A DNA stretch of 64,000 nucleotides from an uncultured Aquimarina sp. (lineage in GTDB: Bacteria; Bacteroidota; Bacteroidia; Flavobacteriales; Flavobacteriaceae): contig CANMDW010000007.1 of assembly GCA_947496705.1 (NCBI GenBank), positions 62,001-126,000 on the forward strand, given 5' to 3'. Of this stretch, positions 35,199 to 45,600 are shown in pieces; within the stretch, counting starts at the first letter, position 1, and the number at the start of each line of letters is the position of its first letter. A program made the translations under genes and the position numbers. Under the pieces are notes generated by a model. It saw only the letters and a program-made list of their open reading frames with translations. It was not told the DNA's origin and made no database searches.

Positions 35199-35888
35199 CT
35201 AAAGATACTTTTTAACCTGCTTTAATTCAGAAACTTGAATATTTTTTTGTGGTAGCTTTTCGTCATGATAATTAAAACATATGGTTTTTAACCCCAGTGC
35301 TTCGGCCCCTAAAATATCTGCTTCATAGTTATCTCCTATCATCATACTGTTATCTGGTTGTGCCCCCGAAACTCTTATGGCTTGCTCAAAAATAGCAGGA
35401 TTTGGTTTTTTTACCCCTACTTCTTCACTATTGGTAATGGTCTTAAAATAATGTTTTATTCCAGCGTTTGATAATTTGGTATTTTGAATTTCTCTAAACC
35501 CATTGGTGATAATATGCAGATCGTATTTTGGCCTAAGGTATTCGAGTAGTTCTGCCGCTCCGTCAATCAAATAATTATTTAACGGTAAGAAATCTATATA
35601 ATCCTCAGACATGGCATCTATAATTTCTATAGAAAACTCTGTCCCAAGAACTGTGAAAGCTTCAGTAAGTCTGCCTCTTCTTAGTTCACTCTTACTTATT
35701 TTTTCTTCTCTATACAACTTCCAATACTTCATATTTATGGGTTGGTATCTATTTAAAAAGACACCAATTTCAAGATTGACTTCAAATTTTTCAAAGATCA
35801 TCTCAAATGCCAGTGAAGAATTTTTATCAAAATCCCATAGTGTGTGATCCAAATCAAAGAAAATATGTTTTATGCTATCAGTCATCAT
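35199..35888 (-). CDS. HAD-superfamily phosphatase, YjjG-type (5'-nucleotidase-like)
   Basis: 229 residues. HAD motif I FFDLDHTLWDFDKNS with the nucleophile Asp (the DLDHTLWDF form is typical of YjjG, a house-cleaning pyrimidine nucleotidase), motif II LHIITNGFREIQ, motif III Lys in EEVGVKKPNPAIF, motif IV MIGDNYEADILGA. The helical cap lies between motifs I and II. Its first 11 bases overlap the end of the upstream deacetylase-like gene, so the two are co-transcribed. Substrate assignment is by family. Confidence 0.88.
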   Translation of the reverse strand: MMTDSIKHIFFDLDHTLWDFDKNSSLAFEMIFEKFEVNLEIGVFLNRYQPINMKYWKLYREEKISKSELRRGRLTEAFTVLGTEFSIEIIDAMSEDYIDFLPLNNYLIDGAAELLEYLRPKYDLHIITNGFREIQNTKLSNAGIKHYFKTITNSEEVGVKKPNPAIFEQAIRVSGAQPDNSMMIGDNYEADILGAEALGLKTICFNYHDEKLPQKNIQVSELKQVKKYL

Positions 35889-37182
35889 CTATATTCCAAA
35901 TAAATTCAAGTATTGATTTCCAAAATAGTTGTCCCACAAGATCACTAAACAATGTGTTGCTGAAAACGGGAATAAAGGCTCCTTTTACCTTTTTGATTTT
36001 TTCGATATACGAAACAATTTCCTTTCTGGCTGATGCTGAGTCACTAATATCATCTCTATTACCCAGATTTGCAAAACAAAAAGAATATATTACCAATGGG
36101 GTTTGTACCTCATAATCTAAATCATAGAACATAAAAGGAGTACAAGTCCCCGCTCTAAAACCAGAATATCTTGAGTATCCCATGGAGTAATCTTCACCTA
36201 TTTCCAATTCAATGAAATTACGATATGCTTCGGGCAGTTTTATTTTAAAAAAAGAGCACAGCAAGTATTCTAATTTTCTATTGAGAATACTCTCTATTCG
36301 CTGCTTTTCTTTTTTCAGAATCGACAAATCACTAATCGCTTCATAAGAAACCTTTAGGCCTACATCCATATAATCGGCTATATGCTTTATCGTTGTGCGG
36401 TGATGAAGGTGATTATACCCTATATTTTTTTCGTAATTAGAATAATCCCCTAATCCAAATAAGACTTTGGATTTCCTTTTTTTGTTTTTTTGCAGATCAA
36501 TGAAGAAATCAAATGTATCGTAGGGATCTTTTTTTAATCCTACAGAGACCTTTAGTCTATTTGTAAATTCATCAAACTTTAATTTCCACAAATCTCTTAT
36601 TCCGCCCCCGATTGCCCTTAAAATCCCTTTGTTTTTATATGCAAAAGTTTGCGATACGGAAATGACTGGTATAACCGTAAATTTTTTTTCTTTGAATGTT
36701 AAGTCTGGATATTTTTCTAACAGGATTGCCCTGAATTTATATGCCCAGATATCTACTACCGGATCTTGTAAAAAATTATGGGTATATGCTATACTTTCGG
36801 TTGCAGGAAAACGCCCCATGTTATCCTTTACATGAGGCAGATATTCTTCATAGCGCGTAAGCATATAAAAAGTCGCAGCAAAAATATCAAAGGGTAAAAC
36901 AGAATTTTCGTGTTTAACCTGAAAAAAACATTTTGTTTCTTCCCAGTCAAACACCTGAATATCTAAGTCATTTAATCCGTGCTCGAAAAGCAAATCAACA
37001 CTCTGAAAATAAAGCTCTTTGCCCAAAGGTTGCTTGCCATAAGAAAACTTTGGCCCGTCATGTGCTATAAAAGATTCTATTTTGGAAGTCAAATCAACAT
37101 CGAACCCTAAAATTCTCTTGCAAATTTGCTTAAAAGTATAAGAAACTCTTGGGGTTACTTTTTGTACATGGATTAATAACAT
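35878..37182 (-). CDS. polysaccharide-deacetylase-like protein with DUF7033-type N-terminus
   Basis: 434 residues. The N-terminal half (MLLIHVQKVTPRVSYTFKQI, then LPFDIFAATFYMLTRYEEYL and a PVVDIWAYKFRAIL region) matches a flavobacterial domain found with polysaccharide deacetylases. The C-terminal half has LHHRTTIKHIADYMDVGLKVSYEA and GYSRYSGFRAGTCTPFMFYD, which resembles a NodB-like fold. The metal-binding Asp/His set is not clearly complete, so activity is uncertain. It probably acts on a cell-surface sugar polymer. Confidence 0.72.
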   Translation of the reverse strand: MLLIHVQKVTPRVSYTFKQICKRILGFDVDLTSKIESFIAHDGPKFSYGKQPLGKELYFQSVDLLFEHGLNDLDIQVFDWEETKCFFQVKHENSVLPFDIFAATFYMLTRYEEYLPHVKDNMGRFPATESIAYTHNFLQDPVVDIWAYKFRAILLEKYPDLTFKEKKFTVIPVISVSQTFAYKNKGILRAIGGGIRDLWKLKFDEFTNRLKVSVGLKKDPYDTFDFFIDLQKNKKRKSKVLFGLGDYSNYEKNIGYNHLHHRTTIKHIADYMDVGLKVSYEAISDLSILKKEKQRIESILNRKLEYLLCSFFKIKLPEAYRNFIELEIGEDYSMGYSRYSGFRAGTCTPFMFYDLDYEVQTPLVIYSFCFANLGNRDDISDSASARKEIVSYIEKIKKVKGAFIPVFSNTLFSDLVGQLFWKSILEFIWNIDDD

Positions 37183-37289
37183 ATTTTAATTACAAATTAC
37201 GATTCCTGAATTATGAATTACGGTACTTATCACATTGTATTCACCCAACTATCTTTAATCAGCAAATTTAGATAATCATCGCCTGTACA

Positions 37290-37988
37290 TCATAATATAG
37301 ATTCATCTGCAAAGCTAAAATAGCTTTTTTCTGTAATAATGAGGTGGTCCAAAACGTGGATATCCAAACTCATCCCAGCTTGTTTTAATTTACTGGTTAA
37401 GTTTTTGTCTGATTCACTAGGTCTTAATGAGCCACTTGGATGATTATGACCTATTATGATACCAGTGGCACCATATTCTAATGCTGATTTAAAAACAATA
37501 CGGGCATCTACCAGTGTACCTGTTTTTCCGCCAACACTAATCTGTTTTTTTTGGATTACTTTGTTTGCATTATTCAGAAATAATACCCAAAACTCTTCAT
37601 GCTCCAGATCACCGATAATGGGTTGAAAAAGTCTGAAAGCATCTTTACTCGATGTAATTTTTGGTGCAACCGGAATATCTTCGTCTCCTCTCCTTCTGCC
37701 CAGTTCTAATCCTGCTACAATAGTTATGGCTTTGGCCTCTCCTATGCCTTTAAAATTCATCAATTGTTTTACAGACAATTTGCCCAATGCATTGATTTTA
37801 TGATCAACACTAGCCAAGATACGTTTACTTAGTGCAACGGCACTTTCATCCCGATTACCCGAACCAATAAGTATTGCAATTAATTCGGCATCGGTTAGTG
37901 TGTTTTTCCCTTTAGCGATTAATTTTTCTCTTGGACGATCATTTTCATTCCATTTTTTGATAGAAAACGAAGAATTTAACTCACTCAT
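37290..37988 (-). CDS. radC: RadC-like JAB-domain protein
   Basis: 232 residues. An N-terminal helix-hairpin-helix region (LMNFKGIGEAKAITIVAGLELG) precedes the C-terminal MPN/JAMM metalloprotease-like domain with GIIIGHNHPSGSLRPSESD, the complete metal-binding HxH...SxxD pattern. It was long named a DNA repair protein, but the function is unsettled. It starts at the first ATG (37988). It stands alone, 107 bases from the deacetylase-like gene. Confidence 0.95.
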   Translation of the reverse strand: MSELNSSFSIKKWNENDRPREKLIAKGKNTLTDAELIAILIGSGNRDESAVALSKRILASVDHKINALGKLSVKQLMNFKGIGEAKAITIVAGLELGRRRGDEDIPVAPKITSSKDAFRLFQPIIGDLEHEEFWVLFLNNANKVIQKKQISVGGKTGTLVDARIVFKSALEYGATGIIIGHNHPSGSLRPSESDKNLTSKLKQAGMSLDIHVLDHLIITEKSYFSFADESIL

Positions 37989-38134
37989 TAGACCCGTCTT
38001 TTTGTTAAAATAACATGGATGTTTCTACCTGTAAGTATAAACTATTTCTCTCAATTACAATGTATTAATACACCATAAATATGTAAATACTTACCTATTA
38101 TTTTTATGTATCTCCTATTATTTAGTACATATAT

Positions 38135-38165
38135 TTGTTTGAAAATGAAAGTTTTACTATATTTG
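38135..38165 (+). promoter_or_regulatory. promoter of the 38218 secreted-protein gene
   Basis: TTG (38135-38137), a 20-base spacer and TATATTTG (38158-38165) match the Bacteroidota consensus. Transcription would start at about 38171, leaving a leader of about 45 AT-rich bases. Confidence 0.72.
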
Positions 38166-38217
38166 GGCTCCCTTAATCCGAAAATAAATAATTTAAAAAC
38201 TTCAAATTAACCTATTT

Positions 38218-38661
38218 ATGAAGAATATTTTTACCCTCGTTTTATTTCTTGCATCTTTAAGTTTTTATGGGCAGGATAAGAAAGTTTCCTTTTTAAATTT
38301 AGTAGGAAATAACATACAAGTACCCAGAGGATGTGAAGCTCAATCTGAATTTGAGTTGCAAGCATGTGATGGAACGTCTATAAAATGGGACTACTACAGT
38401 GATGATATGTTATCTGCGGTTTTTGATGCGACTATTAGTGCATTTGCAGAAAGTAATAGCTCAAAATCTGAAGTTACTTTCACTTCTTTTGGTTCTCAGT
38501 TAAAAGGTTATAAATTTAAGATGGGGACTACTTTTCAGTATTTTTTAATGGGTAAAATTAAAGATCAACCGTTAATGATCAATTTAGGAACACCTAAGGA
38601 TATTAATGGTAACGATGATCTCGATGGTTTCTTAAGTCTTTTCTTTGATGAAGTAAGTTAG
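38218..38661 (+). CDS. small secreted protein of unknown function
   Basis: 147 residues with a signal peptide about 1-19 (MKNIFTLVLFLASLSFYGQ). The mature part holds two Cys (RGCEAQSEFELQACDG), possibly a disulphide, and KGYKFKMGTTFQYFLMGKIK. No family is recognised. It has its own promoter (38135-38165) and its own terminator (38688-38713), so it is an independent single-gene unit. Confidence 0.72.
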   Translation: MKNIFTLVLFLASLSFYGQDKKVSFLNLVGNNIQVPRGCEAQSEFELQACDGTSIKWDYYSDDMLSAVFDATISAFAESNSSKSEVTFTSFGSQLKGYKFKMGTTFQYFLMGKIKDQPLMINLGTPKDINGNDDLDGFLSLFFDEVS

Positions 38662-38687
38662 TTTAAAGTACCACATATAAAATCTAT

Positions 38688-38713
38688 AAAGGCTAATCTT
38701 ACGATTGGCCTTT
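38688..38713 (+). terminator. intrinsic terminator after the 38218 gene
   Basis: An 11-bp stem AAAGGCTAATC / GATTGGCCTTT with one G-U pair and a 4-base loop, followed by ATTATTTT. Confidence 0.8.
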
Positions 38714-38728
38714 ATTATTTTAATGATT

Positions 38729-38782
38729 GAACTCATCTTGATTAGTAATTTTAAGCCGAAAAGCATTACGCAAGATGAGTTT
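38729..38782. mobile_element. MITE-like element, GAACTCAT family, copy C (internally deleted)
   Basis: 54 bp flanked by ATT on both sides, arms GAACTCATCTTG / CAAGATGAGTTT. Its left 37 bases match the left of copy A (TTTTAAGCCGAAAAG versus TTTTAGGCCGAAAAG) and its right 24 bases match the right end of copy A. The junction is at an AAAAG present twice in copy A, as expected for a deletion by short homology. Confidence 0.7.
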
Positions 38783-38917
38783 ATTATAAATTAATATGTT
38801 ATTTTTGAAATACTTATTAAATTTTGAAGTATCAAATAAACTATAGTAATTGATTTGATAACAACTAAAATAATTATGAATTTCATCTAACCACTGAAAA
38901 GCAATAAATTTAAATAG

Positions 38918-39361
38918 ATGCAATCTTTGTTTGAAGAGTCTATACAAAACGAAATAGAAAACCGTATTCATAAACTTTCTAATAGTAGTACTCCGGCTTG
39001 GGGCAAAATGAATGTTTCTCAGATGTTCAATCATTGTCAGTTTCCATTAAAAATTGCCTTAAAAAAAGAACATCCTGAGCTTAAACCTAGTTTACTGGCT
39101 AAATTATTTTTCAAAAAAGCCATGTATAATGATAAGCCCTGGAGAAAAAACTTACCTACACATTCAAAATTGAAGGTTGAAGATCAAAAGGATTTTGAGA
39201 AAGAAAAGAAAGAACTTTTAGGATTAATAACCGAGTTTTCGAATCAAAGAGAGAAAAAAGATTGGGACCCACATCCTATGTTTGGTAAATTTACTCCAGA
39301 ACAGTGGGGAAAGATGCAATACAAACATCTAGATCACCATCTTCAACAATTTAATGTATAG
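38918..39361 (+). CDS. DUF1569 (DinB-like) protein
   Basis: 147 residues, all-helical prediction, starting MQSLFEESIQNEIENRI with KMNVSQMFNHCQFPLKIAL and HPMFGKFTPEQWGKMQYKHL-type region ending HLDHHLQQF. The spaced His residues (in NHCQ and KHLDHH) are the likely metal ligands of the DinB four-helix fold. Function unknown. The next gene begins 4 bases after its stop codon, suggesting coupling. Confidence 0.85.
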   Translation: MQSLFEESIQNEIENRIHKLSNSSTPAWGKMNVSQMFNHCQFPLKIALKKEHPELKPSLLAKLFFKKAMYNDKPWRKNLPTHSKLKVEDQKDFEKEKKELLGLITEFSNQREKKDWDPHPMFGKFTPEQWGKMQYKHLDHHLQQFNV

Positions 39362-39364
39362 TTT

Positions 39365-39976
39365 GTGTATCCACCAAAGTATCATCAGGATTATACTATA
39401 AATACTATTAAAGAAGTTGCAAAAACGTATCCTTTTGCCACCATTGTATCAGCAAAAGACAACACTCCTTTTGTCACCCATGCTCCACTGATATTCCATA
39501 GAGAAAAACTGGTGGGTCATATTGACAACAACAACCCTCATGTAGCATTATTGAAAGATAGTCATCCTGTTCACACGATATTTCATGGACCGCAAACCTA
39601 TATTTCTCCCTCTATATACACCACAAAGCAACTACCTACCTGGAATTACATTATAGCACATGCCAAAGGAAGTGTACGTGAAATATCAGAAGCCAATATT
39701 GTCAAGAATGCTATGGTTAAAATGACTGAGTTTCTCGAATCTCCAGATCAAAACTTCATGCTGGATTATAAAGACCCCCGAATGGATCGTTTGGTTCCCT
39801 TTATCCATTGTTTTGAGATCTCTGTCGCTCATTGGGAAGGAAAATTTAAACTCAGTCAGGATAAAACCCCGGCCGACATCGAAAATGCCAAGCAAGCGCT
39901 TATTAAAAACAATCAAAAAAGTATTGCAGACTTTGTAAATCACTTATTCGAAAAGCATTTTAAAGGTACCAAATGA
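39365..39976 (+). CDS. PaiB-family FMN-binding protein
   Basis: 203 residues. It starts at GTG (39365): the in-frame codons before it are TTT and the stop TAG, so no upstream start exists. The N-terminus MYPPKYHQDYTINTIKEVAK and the split-barrel motifs APLIFHREKLVGHIDNNNPH and ISPSIYTTKQLPTWNYI are typical of the PaiB family (named negative regulators of sporulation and protease genes in Bacillus; FMN-binding fold). It lies in one unit with the DUF1569 gene. Confidence 0.88.
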   Translation: MYPPKYHQDYTINTIKEVAKTYPFATIVSAKDNTPFVTHAPLIFHREKLVGHIDNNNPHVALLKDSHPVHTIFHGPQTYISPSIYTTKQLPTWNYIIAHAKGSVREISEANIVKNAMVKMTEFLESPDQNFMLDYKDPRMDRLVPFIHCFEISVAHWEGKFKLSQDKTPADIENAKQALIKNNQKSIADFVNHLFEKHFKGTK

Positions 39977-40077
39977 AAAGTGTAAGGTACGAGGTACAAA
40001 GTTTAAGGTACAAGGTAGAATATAAGATATACCTACTAGCTGATGATGAAACTGTTTGATATAGGTAACTTCAATGC

Positions 40078-40136
40078 TTGGCTATGCGAAGGCTGTCTGT
40101 TAAAGGTTTCGTACAGCCAGGACTTTGCATAGCCAA
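40078..40136. repeat. hairpin at the head of the 42-bp repeat array
   Basis: Perfect outer arms TTGGCTATGC / GCATAGCCAA and inner arms GGCTGT / ACAGCC enclose a 20-base loop. It ends 11 bases before the first 42-bp unit. Just upstream (39979-40018) short AGGTACAA-type words repeat. Confidence 0.7.
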
Positions 40137-40146
40137 ATTCGGCTAC

Positions 40147-40693
40147 AAAACTTCTTGAAGCATCACCGAAGTGATAAAATTCCTTCAAGAAATGTTGTTG
40201 TGAGGAAAATAAGGTACAAAATCGGGTTACAAAACTTCTTGACAGGTAAAGGAATGTGAAAAATCCAGACTGGAAATATCTCGAGGTCTTGCTAAAGCCA
40301 TAAATTCGCTTCAGGAAATGGTGTAGTGAGGAAAATGAGGTGCAAAATTGAGGTGCAAAACTTCTTGAAGGGTCCCCAAAGCTCCAATTGTTTTCAAGAA
40401 ACTTCTGGGAAGGTGAAAAAAGGTTAAAAAGACATCTTAAGAAATTTCTTGAACCCTTATTAGGGCTTTAACCACCTTTCAAGAAATATCTTGATGTATT
40501 TCTAGAGCATCGATCACCCATCAAGAAACTTATGAAGTGAATATAGTATCGAAAATACCTATAGCAATATTTTTCTTGACGTGTTTCTAGAGCGTTGATT
40601 ACCTTTCAAGAAATATCTTGGTGCATTTTTAGAGCTCTGGGGACATTTCAACACAAAATTTTTAGAGATTTTAACCCTGGTTATCCTGATCGA
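40147..40693. repeat. diverged tandem array of about 13 units, 42-bp pitch
   Basis: Units start at 40147, 40189, 40231, 40273, 40315, 40357, 40398, 40441, 40483, 40525, 40568, 40610 and 40652: spacing 42 bp with three shifts of one base. The common boundary is TTCAAGAAAYWTCTTGA, often a dyad TCAAGA-N4-TCTTGA (clearest at about 40479 and 40606). Units at 40483, 40568 and 40610 share TTTCTAGAGC; units at 40189 and 40315 share GTGAGGAAAATRAGGT. The sequences have diverged strongly while the pitch is kept. Neither strand has an open frame across the array. Function is unknown. Confidence 0.8.
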
Positions 40694-40957
40694 CCTTTGT
40701 TGTCTTTATAGATGCTTCTTATTTTAGGAAAGATGCGCTCTGCTACGGCTCTTTTAAACATACTTTAGACCTATAGATAATTATTCCTTAAGGCAGCCCG
40801 GATCATGGTTTCTTCCGTTTATTACTATGCGAAACCTGTACACTTCTGGTAGGTTTGTAACTCCGCAGAAGATCACAATCACAGTTTTTAATAATTAGGA
40901 GTATTGCTCAAATCTCTACCAACTGCTCTAATTTCCTCACTAACTAACTCATAATGC
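40694..40957. other. gene-free stretch between the repeat array and mpl
   Basis: 264 bases downstream of the mpl stop codon with no open frame and no strong hairpin. It may continue the decayed repeat array without recognisable units. Confidence 0.5.
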
Positions 40958-42319
40958 TCAACTTTTACAGATCCAGGTTTTCACTTCATCAAAATCCAAC
41001 CCTCCATAATTACCACTGCTCATCAACAACAAAACTGAATTGGAAAAGTTGCTTTGCTGTAGATATTCCTGAAACTTTTCAGGATTGGTATATATGCGTA
41101 AATCTTTGCGATTAAAAGCCATTGCTATTTGCCCGGCAGAGACCTCTTCCAGTTGCTTAATCTTTATGGCATGGGGGGAATAAAATACCACGGCTTCATC
41201 GGCCGCATCCAGAGCTCCTTCATATTCTTTCAAAAATCCTGCATTCAGGCTACTGTATGTATGTAGTTCGAGACATGCAATTACCTTTCTGTTTTGGTAC
41301 TGCCCTTTTACTGCCTTTGTAGTAGCACTTACTTTAGAAGGGCTATGTGCAAAATCTTTATATGCTATGGCAGTAGTACTCTCTGCAATTTTCTCTAAAC
41401 GCTTTGAGGCGCCTTTAAAAGAAGCTATCGCCTCATAGAAATCATCTTCATCGATCCCCATGTGTTGGCAAATCCATTTGGCACCTGCCAGATTACTTAA
41501 ATTATGTGCTCCAAATACTTCAATTGGCATTTCTCCTTCGGGAGTATTTAATAATGTTTCCCCATCTACCACCCTATATTCGGGTGTATGATACGGAAAT
41601 TTACGCATAGGATTTTCGGTCGCTTCAGCCAGTTTTTTTACTTCAACATCTTCGCCATTATATACCAAGGCTCCTCCATTAACAATAGAACCCATAAAAA
41701 CCTTAAACTGTGCTACATAATTTTCAAAAGTTGGAAATACATTTATATGATCCCAGGCGATGCCACTTACCAAAGCGATATTAGGTTGGTATAAGTGAAA
41801 TTTTGGCCTTCGATCGATAGGAGATGACAAATACTCGTCTCCTTCTAATACTATAAAATCATTCTCTTCGGTAAGATGCACCATGGTATCAAAACCTTCT
41901 AGCTGTGCCCCTACCATATAGTCCACTTTTTTATCATGATAGTGTAACACATGCAGGATCATAGAGGTGATTGTAGTTTTGCCATGTGAACCACCGATTA
42001 CTACCCGGGTCTTGTTTTTGGATTGTTCATATAAAAATTCGGGATATGAGTATATTTTCAACCCTAGTTCCTGGGCTTTAAGCAGTTCTGTATTATCTTT
42101 TTTGGCATGCATCCCCAAAACGATTGCATCAAGATCTGCAGTTATTTTATCAGAAAACCACCCAAATTGAGTAGGCAATAATCCATATCGATCTAATCTT
42201 GATTTTGAAGGTTCAAAAATGGTATCATCACTTCCTGTTACCTGATATCCCTTTTGATGTAACGCAATGGCCAGGTTGTGCATCGCACTGCCTCCTATGG
42301 CAATAAAATGTATATGCAT
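40958..42319 (-). CDS. mpl: UDP-N-acetylmuramate:L-Ala-gamma-D-Glu-meso-DAP ligase
   Basis: Recycles murein tripeptide by joining it to UDP-MurNAc in the cytoplasm. It has 453 residues, a Mur ligase: N-terminal Rossmann-like domain MHIHFIAIGGSAMHNLAIAL, P-loop VVIGGSHGKTTITSMIL, central Glu/His region VLEGDEYLSSPIDRRPKF and NIALVSGIAWDHINVFP, and the C-terminal domain YKDFAHSPSKVSATTKAVK. The AHSPSK motif marks Mpl against MurC (which has HHPTE), and the position of the N-terminus fits. It is a single gene, convergent with the repeat array. Confidence 0.93.
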   Translation of the reverse strand: MHIHFIAIGGSAMHNLAIALHQKGYQVTGSDDTIFEPSKSRLDRYGLLPTQFGWFSDKITADLDAIVLGMHAKKDNTELLKAQELGLKIYSYPEFLYEQSKNKTRVVIGGSHGKTTITSMILHVLHYHDKKVDYMVGAQLEGFDTMVHLTEENDFIVLEGDEYLSSPIDRRPKFHLYQPNIALVSGIAWDHINVFPTFENYVAQFKVFMGSIVNGGALVYNGEDVEVKKLAEATENPMRKFPYHTPEYRVVDGETLLNTPEGEMPIEVFGAHNLSNLAGAKWICQHMGIDEDDFYEAIASFKGASKRLEKIAESTTAIAYKDFAHSPSKVSATTKAVKGQYQNRKVIACLELHTYSSLNAGFLKEYEGALDAADEAVVFYSPHAIKIKQLEEVSAGQIAMAFNRKDLRIYTNPEKFQEYLQQSNFSNSVLLLMSSGNYGGLDFDEVKTWICKS

Positions 42320-42657
42320 AGTTCACTAATAAATCCTTGGGTAAAGATACAATTAACCATGAGCTAATAAAATAATGGATTGTGTAAAATAAGGAACATA
42401 TCAATAAAACATGAAAAACTCTTTTCCTCATTAAAAAGCAGAGTCAACTAAATGAGACATGCTTTTCACTCATTTATCATTTAATCTGCTTAATTTTATT
42501 ATTTCCTTAGTGGTCAATTTTGAAATGGGTATGTATTTTAATTTAAAATAACAAAATTACTATGACTCATTTCAATTATGTAGCTTTATATTGTTATTTA
42601 CAAAGTATAAGTTTTTACTATCACTTATATATGTTTGTTTAACGACCTAAAATCATA
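42320..42657. other. 338-base divergent intergenic region (mpl / alpha-2-macroglobulin)
   Basis: No gene is seen. It must hold the promoters of both neighbours. A TATGTTTG box at about 42629-42636 could serve the macroglobulin gene, but no TTG is at the right distance upstream. The rest is AT-rich without notable repeats. Confidence 0.5.
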
Positions 42658-45600
42658 ATGATGAAGAAATATATTATTCTTATTATAATCTGTATAACAA
42701 ACCTAAATTATATGAACAGCCAAAATAATTACGAATCCCAGTGGGAAAAAGTTCAGGGTTTTGAACAAAAAGGATTACCTAAATCTGCTTTGGAAGTGGT
42801 GAACACCATATATGAGACTGCCAAAAAGAAGGACAACCATAATCAGGTAATAAAAGCATTGTTGTATAAGGCAAAATACGTGCTAATGCTTGAAGAAAAT
42901 GCACAACTCACCATTGTGAATGAATTAAAGAGTGAAATTGATCTAAGTGAGTTTCCGAAAAGAAATATCTTAGAAAGTATCCTTGCCAAAATGTATTGGC
43001 AGTATTTTCAGCAAAACCGATGGAAATTTTATAACAGAACCAAAACTTCACAAAAAGTAGATCAGGAAGATTTCAGGACCTGGGATCTGGAGACCTTATT
43101 TGCAGAAGTACACACTTATTTTCAGAAATCACTTCAAAATGGAGTACTGGCACAACAAACAGATCTTAAAGCCTTTGATGAAATCCTGGAAAGAGCAGTA
43201 GATTCTAAAAAATATCGCCCTACACTATATGATTTTTTACATCATAATGCTTTAGAATTCTATAAAACTCCGGAAACCAATATCACCAGACCATCTTATG
43301 CTTTCAAAATTGATGATGACGATTACTTAAAAGAACACACCACATTTGTTTCTTTGAACATCGAAACCAAAGACTCTTTGTCTTTACAATTTAATGCCTT
43401 AAAACTATACCAAAACTTACTGAAATTTCATGCTAAAGATAAAGAACCCAATGCCCTGATTGAGGCAAACATCGAACGCATAAAATTTATATATCAAAAT
43501 ACAGTGGTAAGTGACAAACAATCTAAATTATTGGGGGTATTACTTGCCGAAAAGGAACAATTTAAAACGCATCCTGCCTCTTCATTGTACGATTTTGAGA
43601 TTGCAATGCTCTATAAAGAACAAGCTGCATCCTATATACCCAATGAAAATGAAACGCATCGATGGAAATTAAAAGAAGCGTTGGCCTTATGTGATGCAAC
43701 CATCAAAAAATTTCCAGATTCGAGAGGGGCAAAGAGTTGTAACGTTCTTAAGAAACAGATACTTCATACCGAACTCCAAATAAAAACAGAAAAATATGTC
43801 TCCATAAATACCCCCGGGAGATTATTAATTACCTATAAAAATATAAATAAACTCTATTTCAAAGCATTATCAATCAATAAGCAACAACTAGCATCCTTAA
43901 AAAAACTTTACAAAATTGAAGAACAAATTAAATTTTTAAATACTTTAGAAACAAAGAAAACCTGGGAAACCGAAATCTGTGACGAATACGATTATCAAAA
44001 ACATACTACCGAGGTTTTATTACCAGCTTTAGAACAAGGTTCGTATTTGATCCTGGGAACCATTTCAAAAGAGCTTTCTAAAGAAAGCATGTTCTCTCAT
44101 GGAGAATTACAAATAAGCAATCTGGCCATCACAGAAACTATAACTCCCTCAAAATCTATTTTCCAGATAATCGACCGTAATAATGGAGCTCCTATAGCCA
44201 ATGCCAAACTACATCTGAAAACAAAAAATGAAAGAGGATATGGTAAAAAATTGAATAAAACCTTAACTACCGATAAGAACGGACAAGCTTTTTTAAAGGT
44301 AAACACCTATTATTATGATGTAACCATTACAGTTACACATCAGCAGGATACGGCATATTTTGATGGATATTATATAAATTCCAGATACAATCCATACCCC
44401 AGACAAGAGAACCCGTATACTACTTTTCTTTTTACAGATCGAAGCATCTACCGCCCGGGACAAACCGTATACTTTAAAGGGATCAGAATGATGACTGAAG
44501 GCAAAGACAATTTTAAAGTACTTGCCAACAAATCTTCTCATGCCACACTTAGAGATGTGAATGGGCAGGAAGTAAAAACCCTCAATTTTGTCACCAATGA
44601 ATATGGATCGTTTAATGGTGAATTTATTCTTCCTTCATCGGGGTTAACCGGTACATATACTATACAAACTAACGATCATCATAGTATTGCTATTTCGGTT
44701 GAAGAATATAAACGTCCTAAATTTGAAACCAAATTTGAGCCGGTTACAGAAACCTATAAGATAAACGATACTATAAAACTTACCGGAATCGCCACCGCTT
44801 ATGCAGGCAGTAATATTACCGATGCCAAAGTAGTATATCGAGTACATCGTAGAGTACAATACCCACGATGGTGCTATTGGTACCCCAGATATACTGTAGA
44901 ACCCCAGGAAATTACACATGGAGAGACAAAGACCGATGAAAATGGAAATTATAAAATCAATTTTGCTGCGATACCCGACCCAACAGTAAGCAAAGAAAAT
45001 CTACCTGTTTTTCAATATGAAGTAACAGCAGATGTAACCGATATTAATGGAGAAACCCGAAGTACCAGGACTATTGTGAATGTAGGATATCATAGCATGA
45101 CTGCCACAGTTTCCATACCAACTAAAATTGATAAATCTGACAAAAGTAACCTTATTACTATTGTTACAGCCAATTTAAACCATGAACGCATCGCTGCGAC
45201 GGGGAAAATTACAATCTATAAATTAAAAGCACCATCCAAACCCATGCGCGCAAGACCATGGAAGGCTCCCGATTATGAAGGTTTTGAGGAAGAAGAATTC
45301 AAAAAACTATTCCCACACGATGCTTTTACAGACGAAGATGATTATCGAAAATGGGGCAAGGATCATGAGGTTTTTAAAGCATCATTTCATACCGAAGAAG
45401 ATGAAGATAAGGACCAACTAAAAGGGGTTCAAAAAATACAGCTTTCAAAAATATCACATTGGGAATCAGGGAAATATGTCATAGAACTTTTTTCCAAAGA
45501 TAAATTTGGACAAGATGTAAAAGACCTTCAATATTTTACAATCTTTCATTTTAAAGATACAAGTATTAGTGATAATCGACTATTTGAAATCAATACCGAC

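Noticed and set aside
40147..40693. CRISPR array
   Set aside because: The whole 42-bp unit is repeated in diverged form; there are no constant repeats separated by unique spacers, and no cas genes nearby.
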